A DNA stretch of 64,000 nt from BPGX01 sp037447455 (GCA_037447455.1 JBBIGQ010000013.1:4903-68902); one strand, 5' to 3'. Positions 7,332 to 17,051 are shown, counted from the stretch's first letter. Notes: generated by a model not told the origin, from the letters alone. A program made the numbers and translations.

Positions 7332-8489
7332 CTATTCTACCCAAGATTTATAGTATTTTCCATCGTCTATATGTATGGCGTGTTCCGTAATCATCAAAGG
7401 ATGAAAGGTGTCAATCATGACGGCTAATTCTTTGGTTTCTTTTTGTCCGATGCTTCGTTCCATTGCGCCGGGCGCCGGTCCATGAGGTATTCCTTTTGGG
7501 TGCAAGGTAATATGGCCCTGCTGAATATTGTTTCTGCTCATAAAATCTCCGTCTACATAATACAATACCTCATCGCTATCAATATTGCTGTGATTGTATG
7601 GTGCAGGTATCGACAGCGGATGAAAGTCATACAGACGAGGAACAAAAGAACATACCACTAATGCAGAGGTTTCAAAAGTTTGATGAATAGGTGGTGGCAG
7701 GTGAACACGTCCCACGATGGGTTCAAAATTAAAAATTGAAACCCCCCATGGATAATTATATCCGTCCCAACCCACTACATCAAAAGGATGTGTGGCATAA
7801 ATTATTTCAAAAATCTGATGCTGTTTTTTAACTTTGATTAAAAAGTCCCCTTTTTCATTAATAGGATTTAAATGTTGAGGTAATTTAAAATCTCTCTCAC
7901 AAAAGGGCGAATGTTCTAGTAATTGTCCTACTGAGTTTTTGTATCGTTTAGGGGTATAGATAGCTTGATGGCTTTCCAGATAAAGTATTCTGTTTTCACT
8001 GGTTTCAAAATGAATCTGATAGATCATCCCTCTTGGAATAATCAGGTAGTCACCGTATTCAAAAGGAATGTCCCCCATAAAAGTTTTGAGTGTTCCTTTA
8101 CCTTTGTGAATAAAAAGCATTTCATCCGCATCAGCGTTTTTGTAAAAATAATTCGTAAGAGATTGGGTCGGTGCGGCTACACCAATGATACAATCCTGAT
8201 TGAGTAGTAAAGGGACACGGCTTTCAAGAAAATCTGCTGTTGGTTTTACCTGAAAAGTAGAAAGCAATAATGGTTTGATATTATTGTGTACAGCAATTTT
8301 TGGTTCAACAGAATAAGATGTAACTATTTCTTTAATTTGTGTAGGCCGGTGAATATGGTACAATAAAGAAGACATCCCTGAAAATCCTTCTGTTCCAAAT
8401 AATTGCTCATAATACAATTTTCCTTCTGGTGATTTAAACACAATATGTCTTTTAGAAGGTATGTTTCCTAATTTGTGATAGATGGGCAT
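7332..8489 (-). CDS. hmgA: Homogentisate 1,2-dioxygenase
   Basis: A 385-residue cupin-type iron dioxygenase that opens the ring of homogentisate to maleylacetoacetate in tyrosine/phenylalanine catabolism. Recognisable segments are the N-terminal YHKLGNIPSKRHIVFK, EHSPFCERDFKLPQHL, DVVGWDGYNYPWGVSIFNFE, and the iron-site region with LPPPIHQTFE, SFVPRLYDFHP, NHSNIDSDEVLYYVDGDF and HPKGIPHGP. The His and Glu ligands of the family occur in these last motifs. It is slightly shorter than eukaryotic forms, as usual in bacteria. The gene is monocistronic with its own -7 element. Together with ACMSD it indicates aromatic amino-acid breakdown. Confidence 0.93.
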   Translation of the reverse strand: MPIYHKLGNIPSKRHIVFKSPEGKLYYEQLFGTEGFSGMSSLLYHIHRPTQIKEIVTSYSVEPKIAVHNNIKPLLLSTFQVKPTADFLESRVPLLLNQDCIIGVAAPTQSLTNYFYKNADADEMLFIHKGKGTLKTFMGDIPFEYGDYLIIPRGMIYQIHFETSENRILYLESHQAIYTPKRYKNSVGQLLEHSPFCERDFKLPQHLNPINEKGDFLIKVKKQHQIFEIIYATHPFDVVGWDGYNYPWGVSIFNFEPIVGRVHLPPPIHQTFETSALVVCSFVPRLYDFHPLSIPAPYNHSNIDSDEVLYYVDGDFMSRNNIQQGHITLHPKGIPHGPAPGAMERSIGQKETKELAVMIDTFHPLMITEHAIHIDDGKYYKSWVE

Positions 8490-8503
8490 ATATTTTTTAC
8501 GGA

Positions 8504-8511
8504 CAAATTTA
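8504..8511 (-). promoter_or_regulatory. -7 element for hmgA
   Basis: TAAATTTG on the minus strand, 14 nt before ATG 8489. The rest of the gap up to 8754 holds nothing I can name. Confidence 0.6.
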
Positions 8512-8754
8512 AATAATTCTTAAGGCAATAAAAAATATGATTTTTATCATAAAACAAATACTGCAAGAGTAGGATGGTGTTAGAGTAACAATTTGTAAAA
8601 TTAATTTATCTATGATGGAAATAAAGAAACATTTCAAATGTAGATAATTCAGTTTATTGGCTCTTGATATGGATAAGTCATAACTAACTTATTTTACGAG
8701 CAAAGAATAACGACATAAAATAGGAGATATTTACTTGACAAGTTCTATGCCTTT

Positions 8755-9114
8755 TTATTCTTTCCAATCTATTCGCTCTACCATTAATATGGCGTGGTGT
8801 GGAAGAATGTAGTATTTTTTCTCGTTGTAAAAAATTTCAATAGCCGAATTTATTAGGAATAATGCTAAATCCCCCACCTTTACTTGTAATGGAATGTATT
8901 TAATCTGTTCTTGCGCTTCTTTCCAGGGTTCATCATTTTCTGCAGGAAAAGGTATAGGATAACCCGGACCTACTTTTACTACATATCCTTTTTGAACTTT
9001 CTCTTTATCTTGCACAGTAGGGGGTAAATATAAACCTGAACCTGTTTTTTCTGGTGGCGAAATAGGGTCAATTAAAATTTTATCTCCAATAAGCTGAATG
9101 TTATCTAACGGCAT
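8755..9114 (-). CDS. GroES-like (Cpn10 family) protein
   Basis: A 119-residue co-chaperonin-fold protein: LIGDKILIDPISPPEKTGSGLYLP matches the start of GroES, followed by KGYVVKVGPG, VGDLALF and a C-terminal HAILMVERI. An extra charged insert of about 25 residues (ENDEPWKEAQEQIKY) occupies the middle, making it longer than GroES (about 95 residues). No groEL is adjacent; instead it is the last gene after uppS and bamA, starting 11 nt after bamA. It could be an accessory or divergent co-chaperonin. The fold is confident; the partner is unknown. Confidence 0.83.
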   Translation of the reverse strand: MPLDNIQLIGDKILIDPISPPEKTGSGLYLPPTVQDKEKVQKGYVVKVGPGYPIPFPAENDEPWKEAQEQIKYIPLQVKVGDLALFLINSAIEIFYNEKKYYILPHHAILMVERIDWKE

Positions 9115-9125
9115 TATTTTATGTT

Positions 9126-11696
9126 TTAAAGTTCACCTAAAAAGCCGCCTATTGTAAAATGAAATTGCCCTTTGCCATTACCAATACCTGGGCTTCCCGG
9201 CACATTATCAAAGCCCCAACCATAATCCAATCCTAATAATCCAAACATTGGCAGGAATAATCTTAAACCAATCCCTGCACTTCTTTTGACTGAAAAAGGA
9301 TTAAAGTATTTGAAGTTAGAAAAAGCATTGCCGGCTTCTGCAAATCCTAAAACAAAAATGGTGGCTTGTGGGTTTAAGGTGAGCGGATAACGGAGTTCCA
9401 TAATGTAACGCGTTACAATAGGAGAACCAAAATTATCCGAAATTGAGTTATCTGGATAACCCCTTAAAGCGATAATTTCACGTGACACAAAATTCCGAAA
9501 ACCACTTAGTCCACTACCACCAAGGAAAAAACGTTCAAAAGGAGAAAAGCCGATCTCTTTTCTGTAGTAAGCCAAAAATCCCCATCCCATTTTTAATCGC
9601 AATACCAGATTTCTGGCTTCTTTCCCTTCTGCCGCTTTTTTGTTAGTAATTTGTGTAAACCATTCTGCCGTGAACTTGTATTTTTGATATTCAATAAATT
9701 TATATTTTTCTTGAGAGTTTAAATCAGATAAATTTTTATTTTGAAAAACAAAATAAGAATAAGGAGGGGTCCATTGTCCGGTCAGAGATATGTTAGACCC
9801 ATTTTTAGGGAAAATAGGAGCATCTACTGAATTTCTGGAAATATTGAACGAAAAATGAAAATCGTTAGCATAGCCGGTATTAAGCCCCTGAAAAAGTGAA
9901 TAATTATTGAGATGATAATAATTGTAATTAAAAGAAGTATAAATCTGAAAATAATCATCCGGCCACTTTAAACGTTTTCCAAAGCCAACAGAGCTTCCGA
10001 TAATATCCATAAATTGAGCAGTAGGGTTGTCTATTTTTTTACCGTCTACTTTAATTTTCTTTTTAACGCCTAAAGGAGCAAACGAAGTAAAGAATACTGT
10101 ACCGGTTAATGAATTAGGTCTTTTTCCACCCAGCCAAGGTTCTGTGAAAGAGATATTATACGATTGATAAAAGGTGCCATTGGTTTGTGCCTGAATACTG
10201 AGGCGTTGACCATCACCACTGGGCAAGGGCATCCAGGCGTCTTTTTTGAAAAGGTTTCGAGCGGAGAAGTTATTAAACACTACCCCTAATGTTCCTAACA
10301 CTCTTCCGCCACCCCATCCGCCAGACAATTGCAATTGGTCATTGGGTTTTTCTTCCAAAGTATATTCTAAATCTACTGTGCCTTCTGCCGGATTAGGAGT
10401 TGGGTTAACGCCAAATTTCTCAGGGTCAAAGTATCCCAATTGTGATAATTCTCTTTGTGTGCGAATAATGTCAGAGCGGCGAAATAATTGCCCTGGTCGT
10501 GTACGAATTTCCCGATAAATTACTTTATCGTTGGTTTTATCGTTACCTTTTATGTTTACTTTATTGATAATGGCTTGTTTGCCTTCATAAATATGGATGT
10601 CAAAATCTATAGTATCGTTCCGAACCTCACGCTCTTTGGGTTGTACCTGAAAAAATAAATAACCGTCGTCCATATAAAGCGATGAAATATCAAAACCATT
10701 GGGGTTCATATAGAGTTTTTGATCTAATTTTTGCTGATTAAATATCTCGCCTTCTTTGATATTGAGTATTGTGTCTAATTGTCCACTTCTATATTTGGCA
10801 TTGCCGTACCAATAGAATTTTCCAAAGTAATAACGGTGTCCTTCTTCGATGTGAATGTCTATATTCACTTTGTATTTATCTATAAAGTACACAGTGTCTT
10901 TGATAATTCTTGCATCACGATAACCGCTGGCATTGTATTTTTCAATAATGTTGGGCAAATCTTTTTCAAGATTTTCTGCTAAATATTTCCCGGAATTAAA
11001 AGGATTCCACCAGCGTTTCCGTTTAGTTTCTTTCATAGTGCGTCTAAGTTTTCCATTAGCTAACACGTTATTTCCATAAAAGTTAATGTCTTGAACGCGA
11101 ACTTTTTTCCCTTTATTAATTTTGATGTAAAGTATAATGTGTGGTGTTTTGCTCAGTTTATCTGGCTCCTGTGTAATTTCAACATCTGCAAAATAATAAC
11201 CTTTGTTGATGTAATATTCTTTAATGGTATTTTTGACATTGCCTATGGTGTAATCGGTAATAATTTTTTCACGAATTAAACGGATTTTTTCCCGAATATC
11301 ATCTGCTTCGTGTTTTTTGATTTTTCCCATAAAAGTAAATTTTGAAAGGCGAGGTTTTTCTTGAACGACTATTCTTAAAAAAACATCGTTTTCTTTTATT
11401 TTATCAATGTAAATTTTTACATCGTCAAACATCCCTTGTTTCATCAGGTTTTTGATAGCGTCTGTTGTTTTATCACCGGGAATTTGAATGACATCTCCAA
11501 CAGATAAGCCCGTTAGATACCGTAACACGTTTTTGTCAATGGTTTCTGCTCCTTCTATCTCAATGCCGCCAATCGTATATTTTTTAGGTGGGTTTTGATA
11601 GAGGTCATCTATGCTATTATTTTGAGAGAATAGGAGGCCAGTAGAGAGTATAAAAAATAATACTATCAGATGTTTATTGAAAGATTTCTCAAACAT
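9126..11696 (-). CDS. bamA: Outer-membrane assembly factor BamA (Omp85)
   Basis: This 856-residue Omp85 protein inserts beta-barrel proteins into the outer membrane. After a signal peptide (MFEKSFNKHLIVLFF, cleavage near LLFSQ) come repeated POTRA domains (YTIGGIEIEGAETIDKNVL, VRVQDINFYGNNVL, AIINKVNIKGNDKTND) and a C-terminal barrel with the FFLGGSGLSGFRNF and ALRGY lid-loop region and GLRLFLPMFGLLGLDYGW. The reading frame is open to 11750, but the ATG at 11696 gives a proper signal peptide and sits 13 nt after the uppS stop, so I chose it. The order uppS-bamA is typical of Bacteroidota. Confidence 0.95.
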   Translation of the reverse strand: MFEKSFNKHLIVLFFILSTGLLFSQNNSIDDLYQNPPKKYTIGGIEIEGAETIDKNVLRYLTGLSVGDVIQIPGDKTTDAIKNLMKQGMFDDVKIYIDKIKENDVFLRIVVQEKPRLSKFTFMGKIKKHEADDIREKIRLIREKIITDYTIGNVKNTIKEYYINKGYYFADVEITQEPDKLSKTPHIILYIKINKGKKVRVQDINFYGNNVLANGKLRRTMKETKRKRWWNPFNSGKYLAENLEKDLPNIIEKYNASGYRDARIIKDTVYFIDKYKVNIDIHIEEGHRYYFGKFYWYGNAKYRSGQLDTILNIKEGEIFNQQKLDQKLYMNPNGFDISSLYMDDGYLFFQVQPKEREVRNDTIDFDIHIYEGKQAIINKVNIKGNDKTNDKVIYREIRTRPGQLFRRSDIIRTQRELSQLGYFDPEKFGVNPTPNPAEGTVDLEYTLEEKPNDQLQLSGGWGGGRVLGTLGVVFNNFSARNLFKKDAWMPLPSGDGQRLSIQAQTNGTFYQSYNISFTEPWLGGKRPNSLTGTVFFTSFAPLGVKKKIKVDGKKIDNPTAQFMDIIGSSVGFGKRLKWPDDYFQIYTSFNYNYYHLNNYSLFQGLNTGYANDFHFSFNISRNSVDAPIFPKNGSNISLTGQWTPPYSYFVFQNKNLSDLNSQEKYKFIEYQKYKFTAEWFTQITNKKAAEGKEARNLVLRLKMGWGFLAYYRKEIGFSPFERFFLGGSGLSGFRNFVSREIIALRGYPDNSISDNFGSPIVTRYIMELRYPLTLNPQATIFVLGFAEAGNAFSNFKYFNPFSVKRSAGIGLRLFLPMFGLLGLDYGWGFDNVPGSPGIGNGKGQFHFTIGGFLGEL

Positions 11697-11709
11697 AAAT
11701 GGCAATAAT

Positions 11710-12465
11710 TTAAGATGAATGGTTTTGAATTTGTTCACTGGTTTTTCCAAATCGTCGTTCTCTTTTTTGAAAATCTATAATAGCTTTGTAAAACTCTTCT
11801 TTTGTAAATTCAGGCCAATACAAAGGCGTAAAATAAAACTCTGCATAAGCGGCTTGCCACAATAAAAAATTACTGATTCTATATTCTCCGCTTGTACGAA
11901 TAATGAGTTCAGGCTCCGGGAGATGGGCTGTATTGAGATGTTCCTGAATCGTTTGTTCGTTGATTCCATCAATGGATAATAAATTGCTTTTTACTTTCTC
12001 TGCAATTTTTTTGCAGGCCTGCGTAATTTCCCATTTAGAGGAATAACTTAATGCTAATGTAAGAACGAGTTGAGTATTATTTTTTGTTTTTTCAATAGAA
12101 TCTTTTAGGGACAATTGACATTTTTCAGGTAAGGAAGAGATATTGCCAATAGTGTTTAATCGGATATTATTTTGCATTAATTCCGGCACTTCTTTTTCTA
12201 TGGCAAACACTAAGAGCTCCATCAAGGCATCTACTTCGTGTGGAGGTCTTTTCCAGTTTTCAATGCTGAAAGCATAAAGTGTCAGATATTTAACGCCACA
12301 TTCTATACTGGCTTTAACAGCATTTCTTACGGATTCAATACCGGCTTTATGTCCTTCAATACGGTCTTTACCTTGTTTTTTAGCCCAGCGGCCATTCCCA
12401 TCCATAATAATAGCGACGTGGGCAGGTACTTTTTCTTTTTGGATATGTTGTGAGACATTAAGCAT
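11710..12465 (-). CDS. uppS: Undecaprenyl diphosphate synthase
   Basis: A 251-residue cis-prenyltransferase that builds the C55 carrier lipid for peptidoglycan and surface sugars in the cytosol. The catalytic motif HVAIIMDGNGRWAKKQG (Asp22 in it), GHKAGIESVRN, LTLYAFSIENWKRP, and the C-terminal PELIIRTSGEYRISNFLLWQ, with the RTSGE-x-RISNF signature, are all present. It is the first gene of the uppS-bamA-GroES-like operon and has a TACATTTG -7 element 17 nt upstream. Confidence 0.96.
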   Translation of the reverse strand: MLNVSQHIQKEKVPAHVAIIMDGNGRWAKKQGKDRIEGHKAGIESVRNAVKASIECGVKYLTLYAFSIENWKRPPHEVDALMELLVFAIEKEVPELMQNNIRLNTIGNISSLPEKCQLSLKDSIEKTKNNTQLVLTLALSYSSKWEITQACKKIAEKVKSNLLSIDGINEQTIQEHLNTAHLPEPELIIRTSGEYRISNFLLWQAAYAEFYFTPLYWPEFTKEEFYKAIIDFQKRERRFGKTSEQIQNHSS

Positions 12466-12482
12466 TTGTTAAAATTGACCTG

Positions 12483-12529
12483 CAAATGTAAGTTTTATTT
12501 GGTCATTATTAAAATTTTCATTACTTTTG
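12483..12529. promoter_or_regulatory. Divergent -7 elements (uppS / PKD surface protein)
   Basis: TACATTTG on the minus strand at 12490-12483 is 17 nt before uppS. TACTTTTG on the plus strand at 12522-12529 is 42 nt before ATG 12572. Confidence 0.62.
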
Positions 12530-12571
12530 TAACCAAGATTACATTAGTCCGCAAAACAAAAAAATAAAATT

Positions 12572-15500
12572 ATGAAAGCAAAAATTTTATGCTCTGGATT
12601 GTTGATGATAAGTAGTTATTTAATGACTGCCCAATCTATCTATAATTACAAAGGCAGCGGTGCTTTGAATGCTCTCACGAGTTGGACATTGAATCCGGGA
12701 GGCACTAATCCACCGGATTTTACAAGCCCTAATCAAATATTTGTGGTTACCAATGTTTCCAGCACCACGCTCTCTGCAGCGGGCTGGACAGTGAGTGGAG
12801 CAGGTTCAGAAATACAAATTGGGAATGGTAGTAGTTCTACTAATTTAGCCGTTAATTTTACGGCGACTCTTATGGTGAGTGGTGGGGCTAAATTAAGAGT
12901 AAAAAATAATGGGACATTGAGTTTGTATCAAACCAATTTAACCTATTTGCCAACGTATACGGATGTGATATTAGACAATGGTTCTACAGTGAATTGGGCA
13001 CAAAGTACTTCAGTTAATATTTGGCCATTGAATTACTGGAATTTAAAATTATCAACAGTTCAAAAGGCATTGGCATCTTCTACCAGTGCTACAGTGCAAA
13101 ATCAATATATTAGTAATAACTTAACATTGAATTTGAATGCAAATAGTGGTTTGTTTATTTTAGGAAATGTCAGCGGAAACCTGGCTTTAAGAAGCACGGT
13201 AACAACATCTTCAATAAGTATCGGTGGTAGTGGTACAGGTAGTGTAAATATCACTTTACCACTGAATGACCAAAGATTTGGATATTTTGAACTTAGCAGA
13301 ACTTCATTAGTAAAATGGAATAAAACAGGCGGCAGTTGGGTAGCAATATATAGAACATCGGTAAGTAGTGGCACGGTTGATATAACAGGATTAAAAGATA
13401 ATCATGTGCTTTATCTTTATGGTAATCTCTCTTTAAGTGGTTCATGGAGAGGGAAAAGTACATTAAATATTGATGTGAGGGGGTCGGGAACTATTTCGGG
13501 TAGTTTAAATTTTGAATCCGGATATAATTCTCTTAACCAACTAAGGCTTAACAAGACATCGCAAACATTGTCGTTAGGTGCACCATTAGACATTTATAGA
13601 GAGGTTGTTATTAGCGCTGGCACATTGGCCTCAGGAGGAAATTTAACATTAAAATCCAGTGCCAGCCAAAAAGCAAGGATAAATGTAATTGCTGCTGCGG
13701 GTGATATCACCGGAAACGTTGCTGTGGAAACTTTTGCAGCAGGAGGTTCGACCGGGTGGACAAATCTGGCTGTAGCAGGAGTGAGTGGTCAAACAATGGC
13801 TAGTGGCTGGGGCGATGATTTTCCAATGACTTGTCCGAGTGGCTGCCCTAATGGCTCAACAGCAGGTGGATCGCCTTTTACATCGGTTACGACTTATAAT
13901 GAAGCGAATAATACATATCCAGGAATTAGTGTGGGAACTGCTCCGATAACACCGGGTGTGGGATATTGGGTTTATCTTGGCAATGGTCAATACACCACAA
14001 CAGACATACTTATTGATGTGACAGGTCCAGTAGTAAAGAAAAGTGCCGGAAGTTGGAATTTTACAAAAACAATTGGACAAGGTGAAGGATGGAATCTTGT
14101 TGGTAATCCTTATCCATCTCCCATCAGTTTTGCAAAGGCATTTGGGTCTTCGTATTCTACCGGAAAAATGGCGAATGAATTAAGAGTATGGAATCCAGAT
14201 TTGAATAGCGGAAGTGGTGATTATGCATTGTATAAAGTGGGAGTAGGTTCAACTCCAGCGGTTGGATCAGGGGGGGTAGATGATAATATTCCAACAGGTC
14301 AGGCATTTTATATTGTGGCGAATCAAAACTTTGCTGTAAGTTGGACCGAAAATATGAAAACATCTACTTCAAGCAATAATCCTTTGTTGAGAATGTCCAA
14401 TGGAAGTGAAACTATTTTAAGTTCTGCTCCTCAACAAAACAGATTGTTTTACCTAAATTTGACCGGTAGTGGCGTTAACTCTTTTGCAGGCATACATTTT
14501 AATAATAATGCGACCATTGCTTACCAGCCGGATTTTGATGCAGAACAAATGGATCCTTATCCGGGAGCACCACAAGTATTTGCTGTGGTTGGAAATAAAG
14601 AATTAAAAGTAAAAGGATTACCTTATCCAAATGGCAATTTATCATTAGACATAAAAGTAAGAAGCGGATCTTCTGGTAATTATCAATTAGGATTGCAAGG
14701 TGTAGAAAATATTCCTGCAGGTGCTTGTATTACTTTATTTGATAAATTTACGAATACTACGCATAACTTAATGAGCTCACCGTATAGTTTTTATTATTCA
14801 GACACGACTACCGTAGCAAGATTTACACTTAATATAACATTGAATAATTTGAATGGTTTGAACACAAATATTGTAAGTGTTCCACAATGTCATCAGGATA
14901 ATACCGGAATAATGGAAGCCAATATGGGAAGTGGAGGTTATACCTTTGTATGGAAAGATGTGAATAACCAAATTTTAAGAACAACAAGCGGGGTAAGTAA
15001 AGATAGTTTGAAAAATGCAGTTGAAGGATATTATTTTGTAGAAGTTACAGATGGGGCATGTTCAAACATTACTACTACGGTTCAATTAGTGGCTAATACC
15101 AGCGTTCCGATGATTGATTTTACAAGTTTGGATACAGTCGCAGTGGGAGCACCTGTGGTGTTTTCCAACAATTCTCAAAATTTGACAAATTTTGAATGGG
15201 ATTTCGGAGATGGTAATACGGCTAATACATTAAATGCTACTCATACGTATACTGCTGCCGGGAATTATTTAGTAGTATTGAGAGCTTACAATGGGTGTGT
15301 TGATACATTATCTACCTTAAAGGAAGTTATTGTTATGACATCTACGGGTTTGAATCCACAAGGCGTGCCGGTATCTCCTGTATTGAGCGTGAGCAGAGAT
15401 GCACAAGGGTATTTTATACGGGCTAATTATACAAAAGATACGAAAGTGAATGTTTATATAACAGATATATTAGGCAGAGAAATTATTAAGAAAACAATTA

Positions 15501-15616
15501 TACTTGGAAACAATAGGAAATTTTATTTACAAAACTTGCCTGAAAATAGTGTAGTGATTATTCATGCGGAAGATGGATTGAATATCATCAATCAAAAAGT
15601 ATTTGTAGAAAAATAA
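12572..15616 (+). CDS. Large exported PKD-domain surface protein with C-terminal sorting-like domain
   Basis: A 1014-residue protein with a signal peptide (cleavage near MTAQS). Residues about 25-400 are a Ser/Thr/Gly/Asn-rich beta-repeat region resembling autotransporter-like adhesins. A GWNLVGNPYPSPISF segment near residue 510 is common in T9SS cargo. A PKD domain at roughly 845-930 carries FEWDFGDGNTAN and ATHTYTAAGNY. The last 75 residues (VNVYITDILGREI, then LPENSVVIIHAEDG) resemble a type A T9SS sorting domain. It is probably exported through the type IX system and attached to the cell surface; adhesion or matrix function is inference. It is convergent with the thioesterase gene, and a terminator lies inside that gene's 3' end. 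Confidence 0.82.
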   Translation: MKAKILCSGLLMISSYLMTAQSIYNYKGSGALNALTSWTLNPGGTNPPDFTSPNQIFVVTNVSSTTLSAAGWTVSGAGSEIQIGNGSSSTNLAVNFTATLMVSGGAKLRVKNNGTLSLYQTNLTYLPTYTDVILDNGSTVNWAQSTSVNIWPLNYWNLKLSTVQKALASSTSATVQNQYISNNLTLNLNANSGLFILGNVSGNLALRSTVTTSSISIGGSGTGSVNITLPLNDQRFGYFELSRTSLVKWNKTGGSWVAIYRTSVSSGTVDITGLKDNHVLYLYGNLSLSGSWRGKSTLNIDVRGSGTISGSLNFESGYNSLNQLRLNKTSQTLSLGAPLDIYREVVISAGTLASGGNLTLKSSASQKARINVIAAAGDITGNVAVETFAAGGSTGWTNLAVAGVSGQTMASGWGDDFPMTCPSGCPNGSTAGGSPFTSVTTYNEANNTYPGISVGTAPITPGVGYWVYLGNGQYTTTDILIDVTGPVVKKSAGSWNFTKTIGQGEGWNLVGNPYPSPISFAKAFGSSYSTGKMANELRVWNPDLNSGSGDYALYKVGVGSTPAVGSGGVDDNIPTGQAFYIVANQNFAVSWTENMKTSTSSNNPLLRMSNGSETILSSAPQQNRLFYLNLTGSGVNSFAGIHFNNNATIAYQPDFDAEQMDPYPGAPQVFAVVGNKELKVKGLPYPNGNLSLDIKVRSGSSGNYQLGLQGVENIPAGACITLFDKFTNTTHNLMSSPYSFYYSDTTTVARFTLNITLNNLNGLNTNIVSVPQCHQDNTGIMEANMGSGGYTFVWKDVNNQILRTTSGVSKDSLKNAVEGYYFVEVTDGACSNITTTVQLVANTSVPMIDFTSLDTVAVGAPVVFSNNSQNLTNFEWDFGDGNTANTLNATHTYTAAGNYLVVLRAYNGCVDTLSTLKEVIVMTSTGLNPQGVPVSPVLSVSRDAQGYFIRANYTKDTKVNVYITDILGREIIKKTIILGNNRKFYLQNLPENSVVIIHAEDGLNIINQKVFVEK

Positions 15617-15618
15617 TA

Positions 15619-16023
15619 TCAGAAGAATTTTTTACATTCGTTTAAGAACCAATCCGGTGCAAGGATTGGTTTTTTGTTTTCTTTTTTGAGAAAAACTAGA
15701 GTAACATAGCCCGTATTAAGCAACTCGCCTTTTGTATTGAAACATTCATGGTGGAAGGTAATTTTGAGTTTAGGTAATTCTTTAATAGTGGTGAGTAAAA
15801 TAATTTCTTCGTCGTAAAAAGCGGGTTTTTTGTATTCAATGTGGTATTCAATGACGGGCATCAGAATGCCTTTTTCTTCCATTTTTTTATAGGAAAGGCC
15901 GAGTTTTCGTATGGCTTCTACTCTGCCTATTTCGTAGTATTCAGCGTAACGGCCATAATACACAAAGCCCATTTGGTCTGTTTCAGCATATCGTACTCTG
16001 ATTTTAGTTTTGGCGGTAATCAT
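15619..16023 (-). CDS. Acyl-CoA thioesterase (YbgC / 4-hydroxybenzoyl-CoA type)
   Basis: A 134-residue single hot-dog fold protein. The active-site segment RYAETDQMGFVYYGRYAEYYEIGR carries the family's catalytic aspartate in the D-x-MG-x-V-x-YG-x-Y pattern, and HHECFN/TGYVTLVFL forms the later strands. It probably hydrolyses short or aromatic acyl-CoA esters in the cytosol. It is 5 nt downstream of the DUF2027/Smr gene and likely co-transcribed. Its last codons (from about 15676 to 15647) also form a hairpin that works on the opposite strand as a terminator for the convergent gene. Confidence 0.88.
   Translation of the reverse strand: MITAKTKIRVRYAETDQMGFVYYGRYAEYYEIGRVEAIRKLGLSYKKMEEKGILMPVIEYHIEYKKPAFYDEEIILLTTIKELPKLKITFHHECFNTKGELLNTGYVTLVFLKKENKKPILAPDWFLNECKKFF
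15647..15676 (+). terminator. Intrinsic terminator inside the convergent thioesterase CDS
   Basis: AACCAATCC and GGATTGGTT form a 9-bp perfect stem around a 7-nt loop, followed by a T run on the plus strand. It lies 30 nt after the PKD-protein stop but within the coding 3' end of the minus-strand thioesterase. Confidence 0.75.
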
Positions 16024-16028
16024 AAAAT

Positions 16029-17051
16029 TTATTTTAAGTAAACATCTGTTGCACCAAATCCGTATAATTTGTAAGGAGCATCTTCAATAGATTTAACTTC
16101 TTCCAAAGTTTTAAGGTATTCTCTCACTTCGTATTTTAAGCGTCCATTTCCAACGCCGTGAATGATGGTTACTTTACGAACATTTTGAGCAATGGCGTTA
16201 TGAATTTCTTTTTGAAAAATGTCTAATTGTATTTGTAATTTTTGGTGTGCAGAAAGCATTCCGGGATTTTCAACTAATTCTTCAATGTGAAGGTCTAATA
16301 TAATTTCATCCTGATGCTTCCGAACAGATTGACTTTGCTTTTGAGTAGAGTAAAAAGGTTTTTCTTTTAATTGTTGAATTTTATGTAAATCATCGTCCGA
16401 AAGGTGTATGCGGATGTTTTGAGAGGATTGAGAATGCGCTATTTCAGATGGGGAAGTAAGGAAATGTTCTTTTAGCAGGACAATAAAAACAGGTTTTTCA
16501 AAGTCAGGATGCTGAATAAATTGAGAAGCAGAGAAAGTTTTTTCATTGATTTTAATGGTTTCAAATACAGGGCTTTGAACAACAAATAAGTTTTCCTGAT
16601 AAAATAGAATTTGTATTTGAAGAGTATCTATTTCTTTTAGAAAGTTTACAGAATGTGTTTTAATTCTTTGTTTTTCAAAGACCTGAATATTACCGTGTGC
16701 TAAGCATTGATGTGTATTGTTTTGGCCAATTGAGTAGGTATAATAAAGATTGTAATCAGAAAGATTGTATAAATAAACGTAAAATTCAGAAGCAATGGAT
16801 ACTTTAGGAGAATTGCTTTCAATGGCGATATATACTACTTTATTGTCGGTAGGTGTTTCGTGTAGTGTGGAAGCAGAAGGATTGAAGATAATGTTTTTAT
16901 TATCTGGAATAAGTTCATGAGCAGGGTAAGGGATTTCCATTCCATCGGACAGTTGGACAATAACAGTATGAGCGTCTTTTATGGCAGTAATGATACCGCC
17001 CCCTTTTTCGTTCAGAAATTTTACTTTATCACCAATTTTCCACTTTCTCAT
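16029..17051 (-). CDS. DUF2027 / Smr-domain protein
   Basis: A 340-residue protein of a Bacteroidota family with an N-terminal beta-barrel segment (WKIGDKVKFLNEKGGGIITAI, like the MutS2 KOW-type region), a central DUF2027 domain, a charged linker (residues about 225-245) and a C-terminal Smr domain. The Smr motifs are DLHIEELVENPGML and VTIIHGVGNGRLKYEVREYL. Smr domains bind or nick branched nucleic acids or act on stalled ribosomes; the role here is unknown. ATG 17051 is only 5 nt after the -7 element, so the mRNA may be leaderless. It is divergent from gmk and followed by the thioesterase. Confidence 0.86.
   Translation of the reverse strand: MRKWKIGDKVKFLNEKGGGIITAIKDAHTVIVQLSDGMEIPYPAHELIPDNKNIIFNPSASTLHETPTDNKVVYIAIESNSPKVSIASEFYVYLYNLSDYNLYYTYSIGQNNTHQCLAHGNIQVFEKQRIKTHSVNFLKEIDTLQIQILFYQENLFVVQSPVFETIKINEKTFSASQFIQHPDFEKPVFIVLLKEHFLTSPSEIAHSQSSQNIRIHLSDDDLHKIQQLKEKPFYSTQKQSQSVRKHQDEIILDLHIEELVENPGMLSAHQKLQIQLDIFQKEIHNAIAQNVRKVTIIHGVGNGRLKYEVREYLKTLEEVKSIEDAPYKLYGFGATDVYLK

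Noticed and set aside
11697..11750. Longer N-terminus of BamA
   Set aside because: It would overlap uppS and put 18 non-hydrophobic residues before a good signal peptide.
13856..14080. Minus-strand frame inside the PKD protein gene
   Set aside because: Low-complexity shadow of a Gly/Ser/Thr-rich coding region; no promoter or motif.
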